From: Bacteroidota bacterium
Lineage (GTDB): Bacteria; Bacteroidota; Bacteroidia; Bacteroidales; JAAUTT01
Assembly: GCA_021779665.1 (NCBI GenBank)
Contig: JAJYAG010000021.1
Location: forward strand, 1-59,324
DNA length: 59,324 bases
Reading direction: 5' to 3'
Below are positions 32,734-40,739 of the stretch, piece by piece. Positions within the stretch are counted from its first letter, which is position 1. Each line of letters begins with the position of its first letter. The notes beneath the pieces were generated by a model that saw only the letters and a list, made by a program, of their open reading frames with translations, was not told the origin of the DNA and searched no databases. Position numbers and translations under genes: made by a program.

Positions 32734-33123
32734 ATGGAATATTATTTCAGTACAACAGTACCCGAAGCATTTGAGGATGCTATAGTAAAAACCACTGAAG
32801 CTCTTAAAACAGAAGGATTTGGTGTTATTGCCGACATCGACATTCAGGGTAAGATAAAGGAAAAACTTGGCGTTGATTTCAAGAAATACCGGATATTAGG
32901 GGCTTGTAACCCTCCTTCGGCATACAAAGCGTTGCAGGTGGAAGATAAGATTGGAACCATGCTGCCCTGCAATGTTGTGGTAATTGAAAAGGAAAATGGT
33001 ACTACTGAGATTGCAGCCATTAACCCGGTGGCATCCATGATGGCAATCGAAAATCCCAAACTTGCTCCTCTTGCTCAGGAAATTACTGATAAGCTTAAAA
33101 GGGTAATCAGTCTCCTGAGTTAA
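32734..33123 (+). CDS. DUF302 protein
   Basis: The 129-residue protein shows the DUF302 pattern: TEALKTEGFGVIADIDIQGKIKEKLGVDFKKYRILGACNPPSAYKAL, then LLPCNVVV-like MLPCNVVVIEKE. Two conserved cysteines (GACNPP and LPCN) may handle metals or sulfur. DUF302 genes are often linked to rhodanese and sulfur-transfer genes, in line with the setting here. The biochemical role is unknown. It is the last gene of the OsmC operon. Confidence 0.88.
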   Translation: MEYYFSTTVPEAFEDAIVKTTEALKTEGFGVIADIDIQGKIKEKLGVDFKKYRILGACNPPSAYKALQVEDKIGTMLPCNVVVIEKENGTTEIAAINPVASMMAIENPKLAPLAQEITDKLKRVISLLS

Positions 33124-33249
33124 TTTTCGCAATAATTCCGGTTTCAGTTTCAGGAACAAAAACTTTTCACCTCAATACCGGTTTGTGAAAATTTTAATCT
33201 TATTATCATCCAAATTGTTCTTATATTAATTCCCGTAATGATTATATTT

Positions 33250-33267
33250 ACATACTATTCGGTATGA
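33250..33267. promoter_or_regulatory. TetR operator 1, at the regulator's own start
   Basis: ACATAC-TATTCG-GTATGA has arms CATAC/GTATG and ends one base before the tetR ATG (33269). It shares the consensus CATACYATTYGGTATG with the site at 33936-33953. Binding here would block the regulator's own expression. Confidence 0.65.
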
Positions 33268-33268
33268 G

Positions 33269-33859
33269 ATGAACGATTCGCGGGAACATATACTTAAAAC
33301 TGCCTTTTCCCTTTTTGTAACAAAGGGGTATAAGGCAGTTACCATGCAGGACCTTGAAAATGCAACCAAGCTGACAAAAGGTGCATTTTATCATTACTTT
33401 AAGAGTAAGGAAGAGTTATTTCAGGCAGTAATAGAGAAGTTTTACATGCCCGATATGCTAATTTGTCAGGCCAGTAATGTAAACAGCCTGGATGAATACA
33501 TTCAGCTCAACATCAGCTGCCTGAGAGAAAAAATGGTTGGCATTAAGGACAGGGTTGGAGGTCCATTGCCCGATCCTCATTACCTTTCTCTTATACTTGA
33601 AGCAAAAAAATATTTCCCTGCTTTGGGAAATCACATTAAAGACACTTTTCGCGGACAAATTAACCAGTGGGAAAAGATAATTTTAAAAGCAAAAGAAAGC
33701 GGGGAGATCAAAACCAACATTGAGACTTCAGTTCTGGCCGAAATTTTCACATCCATAGGACTCGGAATTATTAAAAATCTGATTCTCGACGACTCACTCG
33801 AATATTCCATCTCAAAAATTATTCTTCAATACGAACAACTTTATCGCCTGTTGCGATAA
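33269..33859 (+). CDS. TetR/AcrR-family transcriptional regulator
   Basis: The 196-residue protein has the TetR DNA-binding domain at its N-terminus (REHILKTAFSLFVTKGYKAVTMQDLENATKLTKGAFYHYFKSKEELFQAVIEKF). An all-helical ligand domain I cannot assign follows. The start ATG lies immediately after a palindromic operator. An almost identical operator lies 77 bases beyond the stop, in front of the phosphoesterase gene. This predicts autorepression and repression of the following two-gene unit. Confidence 0.93.
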   Translation: MNDSREHILKTAFSLFVTKGYKAVTMQDLENATKLTKGAFYHYFKSKEELFQAVIEKFYMPDMLICQASNVNSLDEYIQLNISCLREKMVGIKDRVGGPLPDPHYLSLILEAKKYFPALGNHIKDTFRGQINQWEKIILKAKESGEIKTNIETSVLAEIFTSIGLGIIKNLILDDSLEYSISKIILQYEQLYRLLR

Positions 33860-33935
33860 TAAATTATTTACCAATAAAATAGCGGAAATATTCTTTCAAA
33901 ACAAGACGCTCTTGTTCATAATTTTATAATTACCT

Positions 33936-33953
33936 ACATACCATTTGGTATGT
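33936..33953. promoter_or_regulatory. TetR operator 2, upstream of the phosphoesterase gene
   Basis: ACATACC-ATTT-GGTATGT is a perfect 7-base inverted repeat with a 4-base centre, 80 bases before the phosphoesterase ATG. It differs from operator 1 at three positions only. Confidence 0.65.
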
Positions 33954-34032
33954 TTTTTGAATACCTGTTTTTATATCTATCTACAAAACATTTTATTGGA
34001 TATTACATCCGGTAACAAAATAAATACATGGT

Positions 34033-34818
34033 ATGAAAATATACAGAAACTCAATTTATATCATCATTATTGCAATTCTTTGCTCATGCAGTGAAATGAT
34101 TGAATTCAGTCCTTATGACACAGGATTAAAAAGCTCAAATCTTAATAACTTTTATACTGAAAATTTAAATGCTTACCGACCCGTCAACAACGATACATTA
34201 TCGTTCGCAGTCCTGAGCGATTCTCATTTTTATTACGATAAGCTCAACAATGCTGTAAATTCAATTAATAAAAGAGCAGGAATCTCCTTTGTAGCAATGA
34301 TTGGGGATTTAACTGATTCGGGTTTAAGCTCCGAATACGAATTCTATTGGAAACGGATGCGTAAGCTTCACCTCCCTATCATTTCGGTTATTGGCAATCA
34401 CGATTGTTTGTCGAATGGTTACATAAACTACACGCGCATGTTTGGCGACCCCAACTTTTCCTTTATTTGTGGCGATTATAAGTTCATTGCTTTTAACAGT
34501 ACAGTATGGGAGAATGGCAACAAAATGCCCGATTTCAACTGGTTAAAAAACGAAGTTGAAAACAGCGACCAAAAGTGTGTCATATTGACCCATATCCCAC
34601 CATGGGGAGATCAATTCACAGACGAGATGCGCAACAAGTACTACGAAATTGCGAATCTGCCGGAGGTAGTATTGAATGTACACGGTCACGAACACCGCCA
34701 CCAGGATACAGTAATTATGGGGAAACGTTACATTGTAAACGAAGCTCTTTTTGAGAACGAGTATTATATTGTCCGCCTGATAAATGATAACGTTCTGGTA
34801 GAAACAGTTCATTTCTGA
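34033..34818 (+). CDS. calcineurin-type metallophosphoesterase lipoprotein
   Basis: The 261-residue protein has a lipoprotein signal (LCS-C19). All metallophosphoesterase motifs are present: DSHFY (D-x-H), GDLTDSG, GNHDC, THIPPW and HGHEHRH. It would hydrolyse a phosphate ester at the cell envelope, and the substrate cannot be told. The following gene starts one base after its stop, so the two are translated together. Control by the upstream TetR is suggested by operator 2. Confidence 0.9.
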   Translation: MKIYRNSIYIIIIAILCSCSEMIEFSPYDTGLKSSNLNNFYTENLNAYRPVNNDTLSFAVLSDSHFYYDKLNNAVNSINKRAGISFVAMIGDLTDSGLSSEYEFYWKRMRKLHLPIISVIGNHDCLSNGYINYTRMFGDPNFSFICGDYKFIAFNSTVWENGNKMPDFNWLKNEVENSDQKCVILTHIPPWGDQFTDEMRNKYYEIANLPEVVLNVHGHEHRHQDTVIMGKRYIVNEALFENEYYIVRLINDNVLVETVHF

Positions 34819-34819
34819 T

Positions 34820-35389
34820 ATGAAGACAACTGTTTCAATATTGATGATATTGCTTTGCTTATCACCACTCGAAGCGCACGATACAATTAAAGTCAGAAAG
34901 CAATCATATTATGCAGGAGTTCATTTTGCCGGAAATACAGGACTTTTCTCCGTACATGCCGGTTGTAAGTTTTTTAATAAGCGCCTGCTGGTTGGTGCCG
35001 GCTATGGCTATCTCCCCGAATCAGTCAACGGCGCCGAGGTACATTCGATTCTAATTAAGACCTCGTACAGTTTCAGCAAAGGAATGGTTTACAAAAGAGC
35101 CAAATGGTACGCCGGCTTTAACACCATTTACGGTATAACCGATAATACTTTCTTAAAATTGCCTTCGCGGTATCCCGATAAATACTACGCCCCGAATGCA
35201 ATCCACTTCTCTCCGTATCTGGGACTCAGTATGCCATTGTCGTTTTACAAACCTATGTGGGCTAAAAAAGCAAACTTTAATATTGAGCTCGGAACACTCG
35301 ATTCGTACCTGTGGTATCACATTCTTAACAGCAAAATTGGATTCTGGGATGTTTGCAATCTGTCGTACGGAATTTATTATGATTTTTAA
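34820..35389 (+). CDS. hypothetical outer-membrane beta-barrel-like protein
   Basis: The 189-residue protein has a signal peptide (cleaved near LEAHD). Alternating aromatic/polar strands follow (YYAGVHFAGNTGLFSVHAGCKF, LLVGAGYGYL, WYAGFNTIYG, LSYGIYYDF), ending in phenylalanine as outer-membrane barrels do. No family is recognised. It is coupled to the phosphoesterase gene (1-base gap). A role in the outer membrane together with the lipoprotein is likely. Confidence 0.75.
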   Translation: MKTTVSILMILLCLSPLEAHDTIKVRKQSYYAGVHFAGNTGLFSVHAGCKFFNKRLLVGAGYGYLPESVNGAEVHSILIKTSYSFSKGMVYKRAKWYAGFNTIYGITDNTFLKLPSRYPDKYYAPNAIHFSPYLGLSMPLSFYKPMWAKKANFNIELGTLDSYLWYHILNSKIGFWDVCNLSYGIYYDF

Positions 35390-35483
35390 TCATTTGGCGA
35401 GTCCATTAAGCACAACTGTAACTAAGTTGTTACCTGAATAATCCTTCTTTCATTTCAATTTCATACTTTTATTTTAAAAATAC

Positions 35484-36071
35484 ATGGCACAGCTCACTCC
35501 TACCAATATTCAGTTTTTCGAATCACAGGAACAATTCAGGAATTGGCTCGAAATTAATAGCGAAACTGCCAAAGAAGTATGGGTCGGTTTTTATAAGCGC
35601 GAAACCGGAAAACCAAGCCTCACGTGGTCCGAATCCGTTGACCAGGCCCTATGCTTTGGATGGATTGACGGAATTCGTAAATCGCTCGGAGAAACCAGTT
35701 ATGTAATCCGGTTCACACCGCGAAATCCCAAAAGTGTCTGGAGTGCCATCAACATCAAAAAAGTAGCAGAGCTGAAAAAACAAGGGCTAATGAAACCTGC
35801 CGGACTGAAATTATTCGAGGCCCGTTCCCTGGAACGATCAGAAATCTATTCTTTCGAACAAGGAAACATTACGTTACCAGAACCTTACTTAAGCACATTC
35901 AAGGAAAATAAAAAAGCATGGTCAAATTTTGAAGCCATGCCTCCCTCCTATCGCAAACCTGCCATTTGGTGGATATTGAGTGCCAAACAGGAGCCTACGC
36001 GTTTAAAACGTTTGCAGACTTTAATTCAGGATTCGGAAAACAACCAGAGAATTGGTCCAATGAGACGATAA
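35484..36071 (+). CDS. YdeI/OmpD-associated family protein
   Basis: The 195-residue protein matches the YdeI family: EQFRNWLEINSETAKEVWVGFYKRETGKPSLTWSESVDQALCFGWIDGI, RFTPRNPKSVWSAIN and the C-terminal helical segment FEAMPPSYRKPAIWWILSAK. Members are cytoplasmic and of unknown biochemical role. E. coli YdeI is linked to stress survival, and other members were called bacteriocin-protection proteins. It is monocistronic. Confidence 0.88.
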   Translation: MAQLTPTNIQFFESQEQFRNWLEINSETAKEVWVGFYKRETGKPSLTWSESVDQALCFGWIDGIRKSLGETSYVIRFTPRNPKSVWSAINIKKVAELKKQGLMKPAGLKLFEARSLERSEIYSFEQGNITLPEPYLSTFKENKKAWSNFEAMPPSYRKPAIWWILSAKQEPTRLKRLQTLIQDSENNQRIGPMRR

Positions 36072-36087
36072 TAGCCATATGTTGGGA

Positions 36088-36118
36088 TTGAACAGCATTA
36101 TCCACGCTCCTAACTTTG
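36088..36118 (+). promoter_or_regulatory. promoter of the IsdG-like gene
   Basis: TTG (36088-36090), 20 bases, TAACTTTG (36111-36118): a clear Bacteroidota promoter, 25 bases before the ATG. It shows that the in-frame TTG at 36116, which lies inside the -7 element, cannot be the start codon. Confidence 0.7.
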
Positions 36119-36142
36119 CGGGTAACTAAAAATCTTAAAACT

Positions 36143-36463
36143 ATGTTTGTTGCCATTAATTATATTTCGTGCATTGAAGAATACCGTGAACGATTCGAGA
36201 CGCTGTTTGCCACCCGTGCCAAAGCAATCGACAAAATGCCCGGCTTCAGAAATATGCATGTATTGAAACCAAGCGACGGCATTGGCGAATACCTGATCGT
36301 AAGTCATTGGGATAATGAAGATAACTTCCGCACATGGACAAATTCTTCAGAATTTATCGATGGTCACCGCCGGGGTTTTGCCGATATTTCCAAAGCAAAA
36401 AAGGAAGGCCGTGAGGTTCCGCTTAAAAGCACTTTCAAAACTTATAGCATCATTGCAGAATAA
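36143..36463 (+). CDS. IsdG/HmoB-like heme-degrading monooxygenase
   Basis: The 106-residue protein is an antibiotic-biosynthesis-monooxygenase fold protein. With the start at ATG 36143, N6, W65 and H75 fall exactly where the catalytic Asn-Trp-His triad of IsdG/IsdI stands (N6/7, W66/67, H76/77). Other family signatures are MPGFRNMHVLKP and YLIVSHWDNEDNFRTW. These enzymes open heme to release iron. No heme transport genes are nearby, so the gene may serve heme turnover or detoxification. It has its own promoter. Confidence 0.82.
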   Translation: MFVAINYISCIEEYRERFETLFATRAKAIDKMPGFRNMHVLKPSDGIGEYLIVSHWDNEDNFRTWTNSSEFIDGHRRGFADISKAKKEGREVPLKSTFKTYSIIAE

Positions 36464-36527
36464 TTTCTGAGAATTCGGAATGCTTTTTTCAGCATTTTGA
36501 TAATATTTGAATTTTCAAATTATATCC

Positions 36528-36995
36528 ATGCGAAGAAAAGACAAGGAAATCACCGATAAAGAAATCGTAGAATCTATTCTGAATGAATCGGAAATATGCC
36601 GCCTGGGGCTGGTCGAAAATGGCGAAGCCTATATTGTTCCGGTGAATTTTGCGCATAGCAACGGCACTTTATATATTCATTCGGCTATGCAGGGTCGAAA
36701 AATTGAACTTCTGAAGAGTAACAATAAAGTCGCTTTCGAAATGGAGTCTCATGCCAGTATTAAAACAGGCCCGTTGCCATGCAACTGGACAACCCGTTAC
36801 CGCTCGGCAATGGGAAGAGGAACCGTTGAAATTGAAACCAATCCGGAACAGAAAAAGCTTGGTTTGGATCTGATTATGAAAAAATATGGATGGGGAAATG
36901 AGGAATTAAATTACGACGCTCCTCTGCTAGCGAGGGTTTGTATTCTGAAGGTGAAAATTGAAAACTTGACCGCAAAACAATCAGGCGATTGGTGA
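36528..36995 (+). CDS. pyridoxamine 5'-phosphate oxidase-like flavoprotein (NimA type)
   Basis: The protein is 155 residues from ATG 36528; an upstream in-frame TTG (36507) is less likely. It has the split-barrel FMN-binding fold: CRLGLVENGEAYIVPVNFAHSNGTLYIHSA, GRKIELLKSNNKVAFEME and YRSAMGRGTVEI. It is nearest to the NimA/5-nitroimidazole-reductase and heme-utilisation-like group. The neighbour is a heme-degrading enzyme. Whether the substrate is a nitro compound, heme or F420-like is not visible. Confidence 0.85.
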   Translation: MRRKDKEITDKEIVESILNESEICRLGLVENGEAYIVPVNFAHSNGTLYIHSAMQGRKIELLKSNNKVAFEMESHASIKTGPLPCNWTTRYRSAMGRGTVEIETNPEQKKLGLDLIMKKYGWGNEELNYDAPLLARVCILKVKIENLTAKQSGDW

Positions 36996-37141
36996 TTTTT
37001 TGCAAAACAAAAAATTACAATTCCTTTTTGCCTTAATAGCTGTTGTATATTATAAAGGGAACAAGATTGCACGAGGAACTTTCAATTTACGGGTTGAATG
37101 GTAAAGTCTGAACTCCTTTTCCAAATTTTTAAATGTTATTA

Positions 37142-37149
37142 GTACATTT
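37142..37149 (+). promoter_or_regulatory. candidate -7 element for the PBP1A gene
   Basis: TACATTTG matches TAnnTTTG, 18 bases before the ATG. The -33 region is poor. Confidence 0.35.
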
Positions 37150-37166
37150 GCAACTTTATTTCAGAT

Positions 37167-39554
37167 ATGCAGGCAGGCAATTGGTATTCTTCTAAGATCA
37201 GGCCATTCTTTCGTAAAATTGGTGAAAAAAAACGCGTGTTTTGGTCGTGGGTGCAACAAAAGCCCAGATATATGCGGTTTTTAATATACTCAGGATTACT
37301 TGTTGTAACCTTTTTGTTGTATGCATTAACTGTTGATCTCAATTTATTCTGGCTATTTGGGAAATCGCCCAAAATACGTGACCTGAACGATCCTAAGTAC
37401 GATATCACTTCCGAATTATACTCTTCGGATGGAAAACTGCTTGGAAAATATTTTGACGAAAACCGCAAACCGGTTACCTACAAGGAAATATCTCCTGTTT
37501 TAATTAAAACGCTTATTGCAACAGAAGACATTCGCTTTTATCAGCATCACGGAATCGATATCCGTTCTTCCTTTTCGGTTGCATGGTATGTTATGCGCGG
37601 AAAAAGACGCGGGGCATCCACCATTACGCAGCAGCTGGTAAAAAATCTGTTCAAAACGCGTACTAACTATTCCCGCGGACTGTTGGGGCATATACCGCTC
37701 ATCCGCACCCTGATTTACAAAACCAAGGAGTGGAACAATGCCCTTAAAATTGAACTTTTCTATACCAAAGAAGAGATTTTGACAATGTACCTCAACACGG
37801 TAGATTTTGGCAGCAATGCTTTTGGAATTCATACCGCCTCACGGGTATATTTTAATACAACTCCCGATAAGCTGGATAAGCTCCAGTGCGCTATTCTGGT
37901 AGGAATGTTAAAAGCTCCCACCTACTACTCTCCCGTGCTTAATCCGAAAAACTCATTAAAGCGCCGCAATGTTGTGCTTTCCCAATTAACAAAGTATGGA
38001 TGGCTTTCATCGGATGACTATAAAACCCTTTCGAAAGAACCGTTAAAACTGAATTATACGCCCGAGAACGGGAAAGAAGGTCGTGCCAATTACTTCCAGG
38101 ATGCTGTATCGAGGTATTTGCAGGATTGGCTGAAAGAGAACGACTACGACCTTTACCGTGACGGATTGAGAATTTATACCACCATCGATTCGCGCATGCA
38201 GGAATACGCCCGTCAGGCAGTGAATGAACAGATGAAACAAACGCAGAAAAGTTTCGACAACCTATACAGGGATAAAGATCCATGGATCGACGAAAAAGGT
38301 AATGTGATTGAAGGTTTTATTGATGACATTGTAAAGCAGGAACCCTATTACAAAAAGTTAAAAAACAGGTTTGGCGGTAATAAAGATACAATTGACTATT
38401 ATCTGAACCAGAAACACCGCATGAAGGTATTTACCTGGAACGGGAACAAGGATACAACTTTCAGCTTTATCGATTCCATCAAACACTACAAGCGATTTCT
38501 GCATGCAGCATTTATTTCCATGGAGCCATCTTCGGGATTTATAAAAACCTGGGTTGGAGATATCAATTACGATTACTTCAAATTCGATCATGTAAAGCAA
38601 GCCAGGCGGCAGCCCGGATCCACATTTAAGATGTTTGTCTATACCGCGGCAATCGATAATGGTTACAGTCCCTGCGATAAGCTTTACGACAGTCCGGTGG
38701 TGATAAAATATGTAGAAGACGGCAAGGATATGGAGTGGGCTCCGCATAATGTGGTAGGCTTTTTCTCGGGAGAACCTGTGACGCTCAAGTATGGTTTGGC
38801 GCGTTCCATCAATTCCATTGCAGTGCAGCTGACCAAAGAGCTGGGATGGCGAAAAGTTATTGAATATGCCCATAAAATGGGAATAGAATCGGAGTTAAGC
38901 GATGTACCTTCGGTGTCCATCGGCTCCAGCGATGTATCACTCTACGAACTGGTGCGGGCGTATTGCCCTGTAGTTAATGGTGGAAGCAAAGTTCAGCCTA
39001 TATTGGTAACCCGTATAGAAGACAAGGATGGGAATGTACTGAAAGAATATAAGCCGGAATTAACAAGAGTATTGAGTGAAGAAACCGCTTTTCTGATGAG
39101 CCAGATGCTGAAAGGCAGTCTCTCGGAACCACGCGGAACCACGCAGGCGCTTTTCGCTTACGACCTTTTCCGCTCACGGATTGAGTTTGGCGGAAAAACA
39201 GGAACATCGCAAAACCTTTCCGACGGCTGGTTTGTAGGTGTGACACCAAAACTAATCGGCGGCGCCTGGGTAGGCGGCGAATACCGCAGTATCCACTTCC
39301 GATCCAACAGTCAGGGCGAAGGATCAAAAACAGCACTTCCCATTTTTGGCCGGTTTATGGAAAAAGTATTGAAAGATCCAAAATACGACAACTTAAAAGT
39401 AGCCTTCAATAAACCAAAAACAAAGATAACCAAGGAATATTCGTGCCATACCACCTTGCGCGACACCAGCACCATTCAACGCGACTCCACGGATTTGGAT
39501 ATGGAATACCTTGATGCCATTACGCCTACAATTACAACGGTTACGCCGAAATAA
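37167..39554 (+). CDS. penicillin-binding protein 1A (bifunctional transglycosylase/transpeptidase)
   Basis: The 795-residue protein has a short cytoplasmic tail and a membrane helix at about 35-55. A glycosyltransferase 51 domain follows, with E120 in ATEDIRFYQHHG, GASTITQQLVKN and NTVDFGSNAFGI. The transpeptidase domain has S485-T-F-K488, SINS, and K677-T-G-T. It polymerises and cross-links peptidoglycan at the inner membrane. The Ser/Thr-rich C-terminal tail (after YSCHTTLRDTS) is disordered. All catalytic residues are present and the length is typical. It is monocistronic. Confidence 0.95.
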   Translation: MQAGNWYSSKIRPFFRKIGEKKRVFWSWVQQKPRYMRFLIYSGLLVVTFLLYALTVDLNLFWLFGKSPKIRDLNDPKYDITSELYSSDGKLLGKYFDENRKPVTYKEISPVLIKTLIATEDIRFYQHHGIDIRSSFSVAWYVMRGKRRGASTITQQLVKNLFKTRTNYSRGLLGHIPLIRTLIYKTKEWNNALKIELFYTKEEILTMYLNTVDFGSNAFGIHTASRVYFNTTPDKLDKLQCAILVGMLKAPTYYSPVLNPKNSLKRRNVVLSQLTKYGWLSSDDYKTLSKEPLKLNYTPENGKEGRANYFQDAVSRYLQDWLKENDYDLYRDGLRIYTTIDSRMQEYARQAVNEQMKQTQKSFDNLYRDKDPWIDEKGNVIEGFIDDIVKQEPYYKKLKNRFGGNKDTIDYYLNQKHRMKVFTWNGNKDTTFSFIDSIKHYKRFLHAAFISMEPSSGFIKTWVGDINYDYFKFDHVKQARRQPGSTFKMFVYTAAIDNGYSPCDKLYDSPVVIKYVEDGKDMEWAPHNVVGFFSGEPVTLKYGLARSINSIAVQLTKELGWRKVIEYAHKMGIESELSDVPSVSIGSSDVSLYELVRAYCPVVNGGSKVQPILVTRIEDKDGNVLKEYKPELTRVLSEETAFLMSQMLKGSLSEPRGTTQALFAYDLFRSRIEFGGKTGTSQNLSDGWFVGVTPKLIGGAWVGGEYRSIHFRSNSQGEGSKTALPIFGRFMEKVLKDPKYDNLKVAFNKPKTKITKEYSCHTTLRDTSTIQRDSTDLDMEYLDAITPTITTVTPK

Positions 39555-39794
39555 AAGATTATAGGAGCCTGAACTTTACAAATCTTCGAGAACAGGAAAA
39601 TGGCAAGACCAATGCGATGATATTAAATATGCGCAATTAGCTGGTCCTCTCATTAGGTAATAAGGTTCACATCAGGCATTCACCTGAATTCCAGATAAAA
39701 TAATAAATTTGTTCAATGAGTATCTATGATCAATAGAAATACCGTTACGTTTACTGGGGTTAATACCATTTCCTATGATTAGACTTTTCTTAAT

Positions 39795-40265
39795 ATGAGA
39801 TTAAAGCAAAAACGAATAATCATTATAGTTATACTATTTGGAGTAATTGCTTCATTTATTTCAAAAAAAAGTGATCTTGCATTTGATAAAACACGAGCAG
39901 AAATAAAAACATTTTATGAAACTAAAATGGACAGTTGTAAAATTGTTGAAATTATTACTATGAAGTATCCTGGAAGAGGGTCTTATAACTTATTTACAAC
40001 AAATTGTAGTAATATATATTTTCCCGTTTTACTTCATAACATGACTATAGAGAAAGAAGAACTATTTAAAAAAGATGTTATTATCACCAAAAAACAAAAT
40101 GATTATAATTTAATTCTCTTTAATAATAAAAATAATTATAGCTTAACAATTAGATATATTCAGGATGAAAAAGATAATTGGGGCTTAAGTCTGATTATTA
40201 TTTGGTTATTTTGCTTTCTTTTTTACTTAATTATAATCTTTTCAAATCATGATAAAAGGTTATAA
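39795..40265 (+). CDS. hypothetical small membrane protein
   Basis: The 156-residue protein has an N-terminal membrane helix (IIIIVILFGVIASFI) and a C-terminal one (LSLIIIWLFCFLFYLIIIF), with about 100 residues of AT-biased, Asn/Lys-rich sequence between, including two cysteines (TTNCSN, DSCK). The family is not recognised. The base composition is far more AT-rich than the surrounding genes, which suggests later acquisition. The 240 bases before it hold nothing I can identify. Confidence 0.6.
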   Translation: MRLKQKRIIIIVILFGVIASFISKKSDLAFDKTRAEIKTFYETKMDSCKIVEIITMKYPGRGSYNLFTTNCSNIYFPVLLHNMTIEKEELFKKDVIITKKQNDYNLILFNNKNNYSLTIRYIQDEKDNWGLSLIIIWLFCFLFYLIIIFSNHDKRL

Positions 40266-40293
40266 GATTTATTCCTGACAGAGCCTATCAAAT

Positions 40294-40734
40294 ATGCTGA
40301 AATGTTATATCACCATTATCCTGGCAATTTTCTGCAAAGTGTCATTTTCACAGGATTGTAGGGTCTTTTACCAGGTCTATGAAGAGCAGCTACTTAAAGA
40401 CAAAACCATTCTCAGAGTAGCAGGCGAAGCTCCAGAAATATTTGAATATTCACGTTTTTTAATGGATGTGGTTGCTTCTTTAAAACTTGAAGCTTGTCCC
40501 TTTAAAGTTTACACTGCTTTTGTAATTGAACCCGATAGTTCCCTTTCCAATATTTTTGTTTGTTCAAGAATGATGTGTATGAACGACAGCTGCAACGAGG
40601 AGCGGGCGAAATTAAACTTTGAGAAGGATTTAAAAACGGCCTTGGTAAAAAGTAAATTACCACCAGTGAAACACCAGGGCAAAGTTGTGAGATATTTTAT
40701 GGTTATTCCTGCTCATTACGAATGTCGTGAATAA
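40294..40734 (+). CDS. hypothetical secreted protein, TonB-C-like
   Basis: The 146-residue protein has a signal peptide (cleaved near SFSQD). The second half (YTAFVIEPDSSLSNIFVCSR ... ALVKSKLPPVKHQGKVVRYFMVIPAHY) resembles the C-terminal domain of TonB-like energy transducers in strand pattern. The membrane anchor and proline-rich linker of a real TonB are missing. Six or seven cysteines suggest disulfides. It may be a free periplasmic TonB-C-like domain. Function unknown. Confidence 0.6.
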   Translation: MLKCYITIILAIFCKVSFSQDCRVFYQVYEEQLLKDKTILRVAGEAPEIFEYSRFLMDVVASLKLEACPFKVYTAFVIEPDSSLSNIFVCSRMMCMNDSCNEERAKLNFEKDLKTALVKSKLPPVKHQGKVVRYFMVIPAHYECRE

Positions 40735-40739
40735 ACCCC

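Noticed and set aside
40294-40734. True TonB protein
   Set aside because: It has a cleavable signal peptide instead of a membrane anchor and no proline-rich linker. Only the C-terminal strand pattern is similar.
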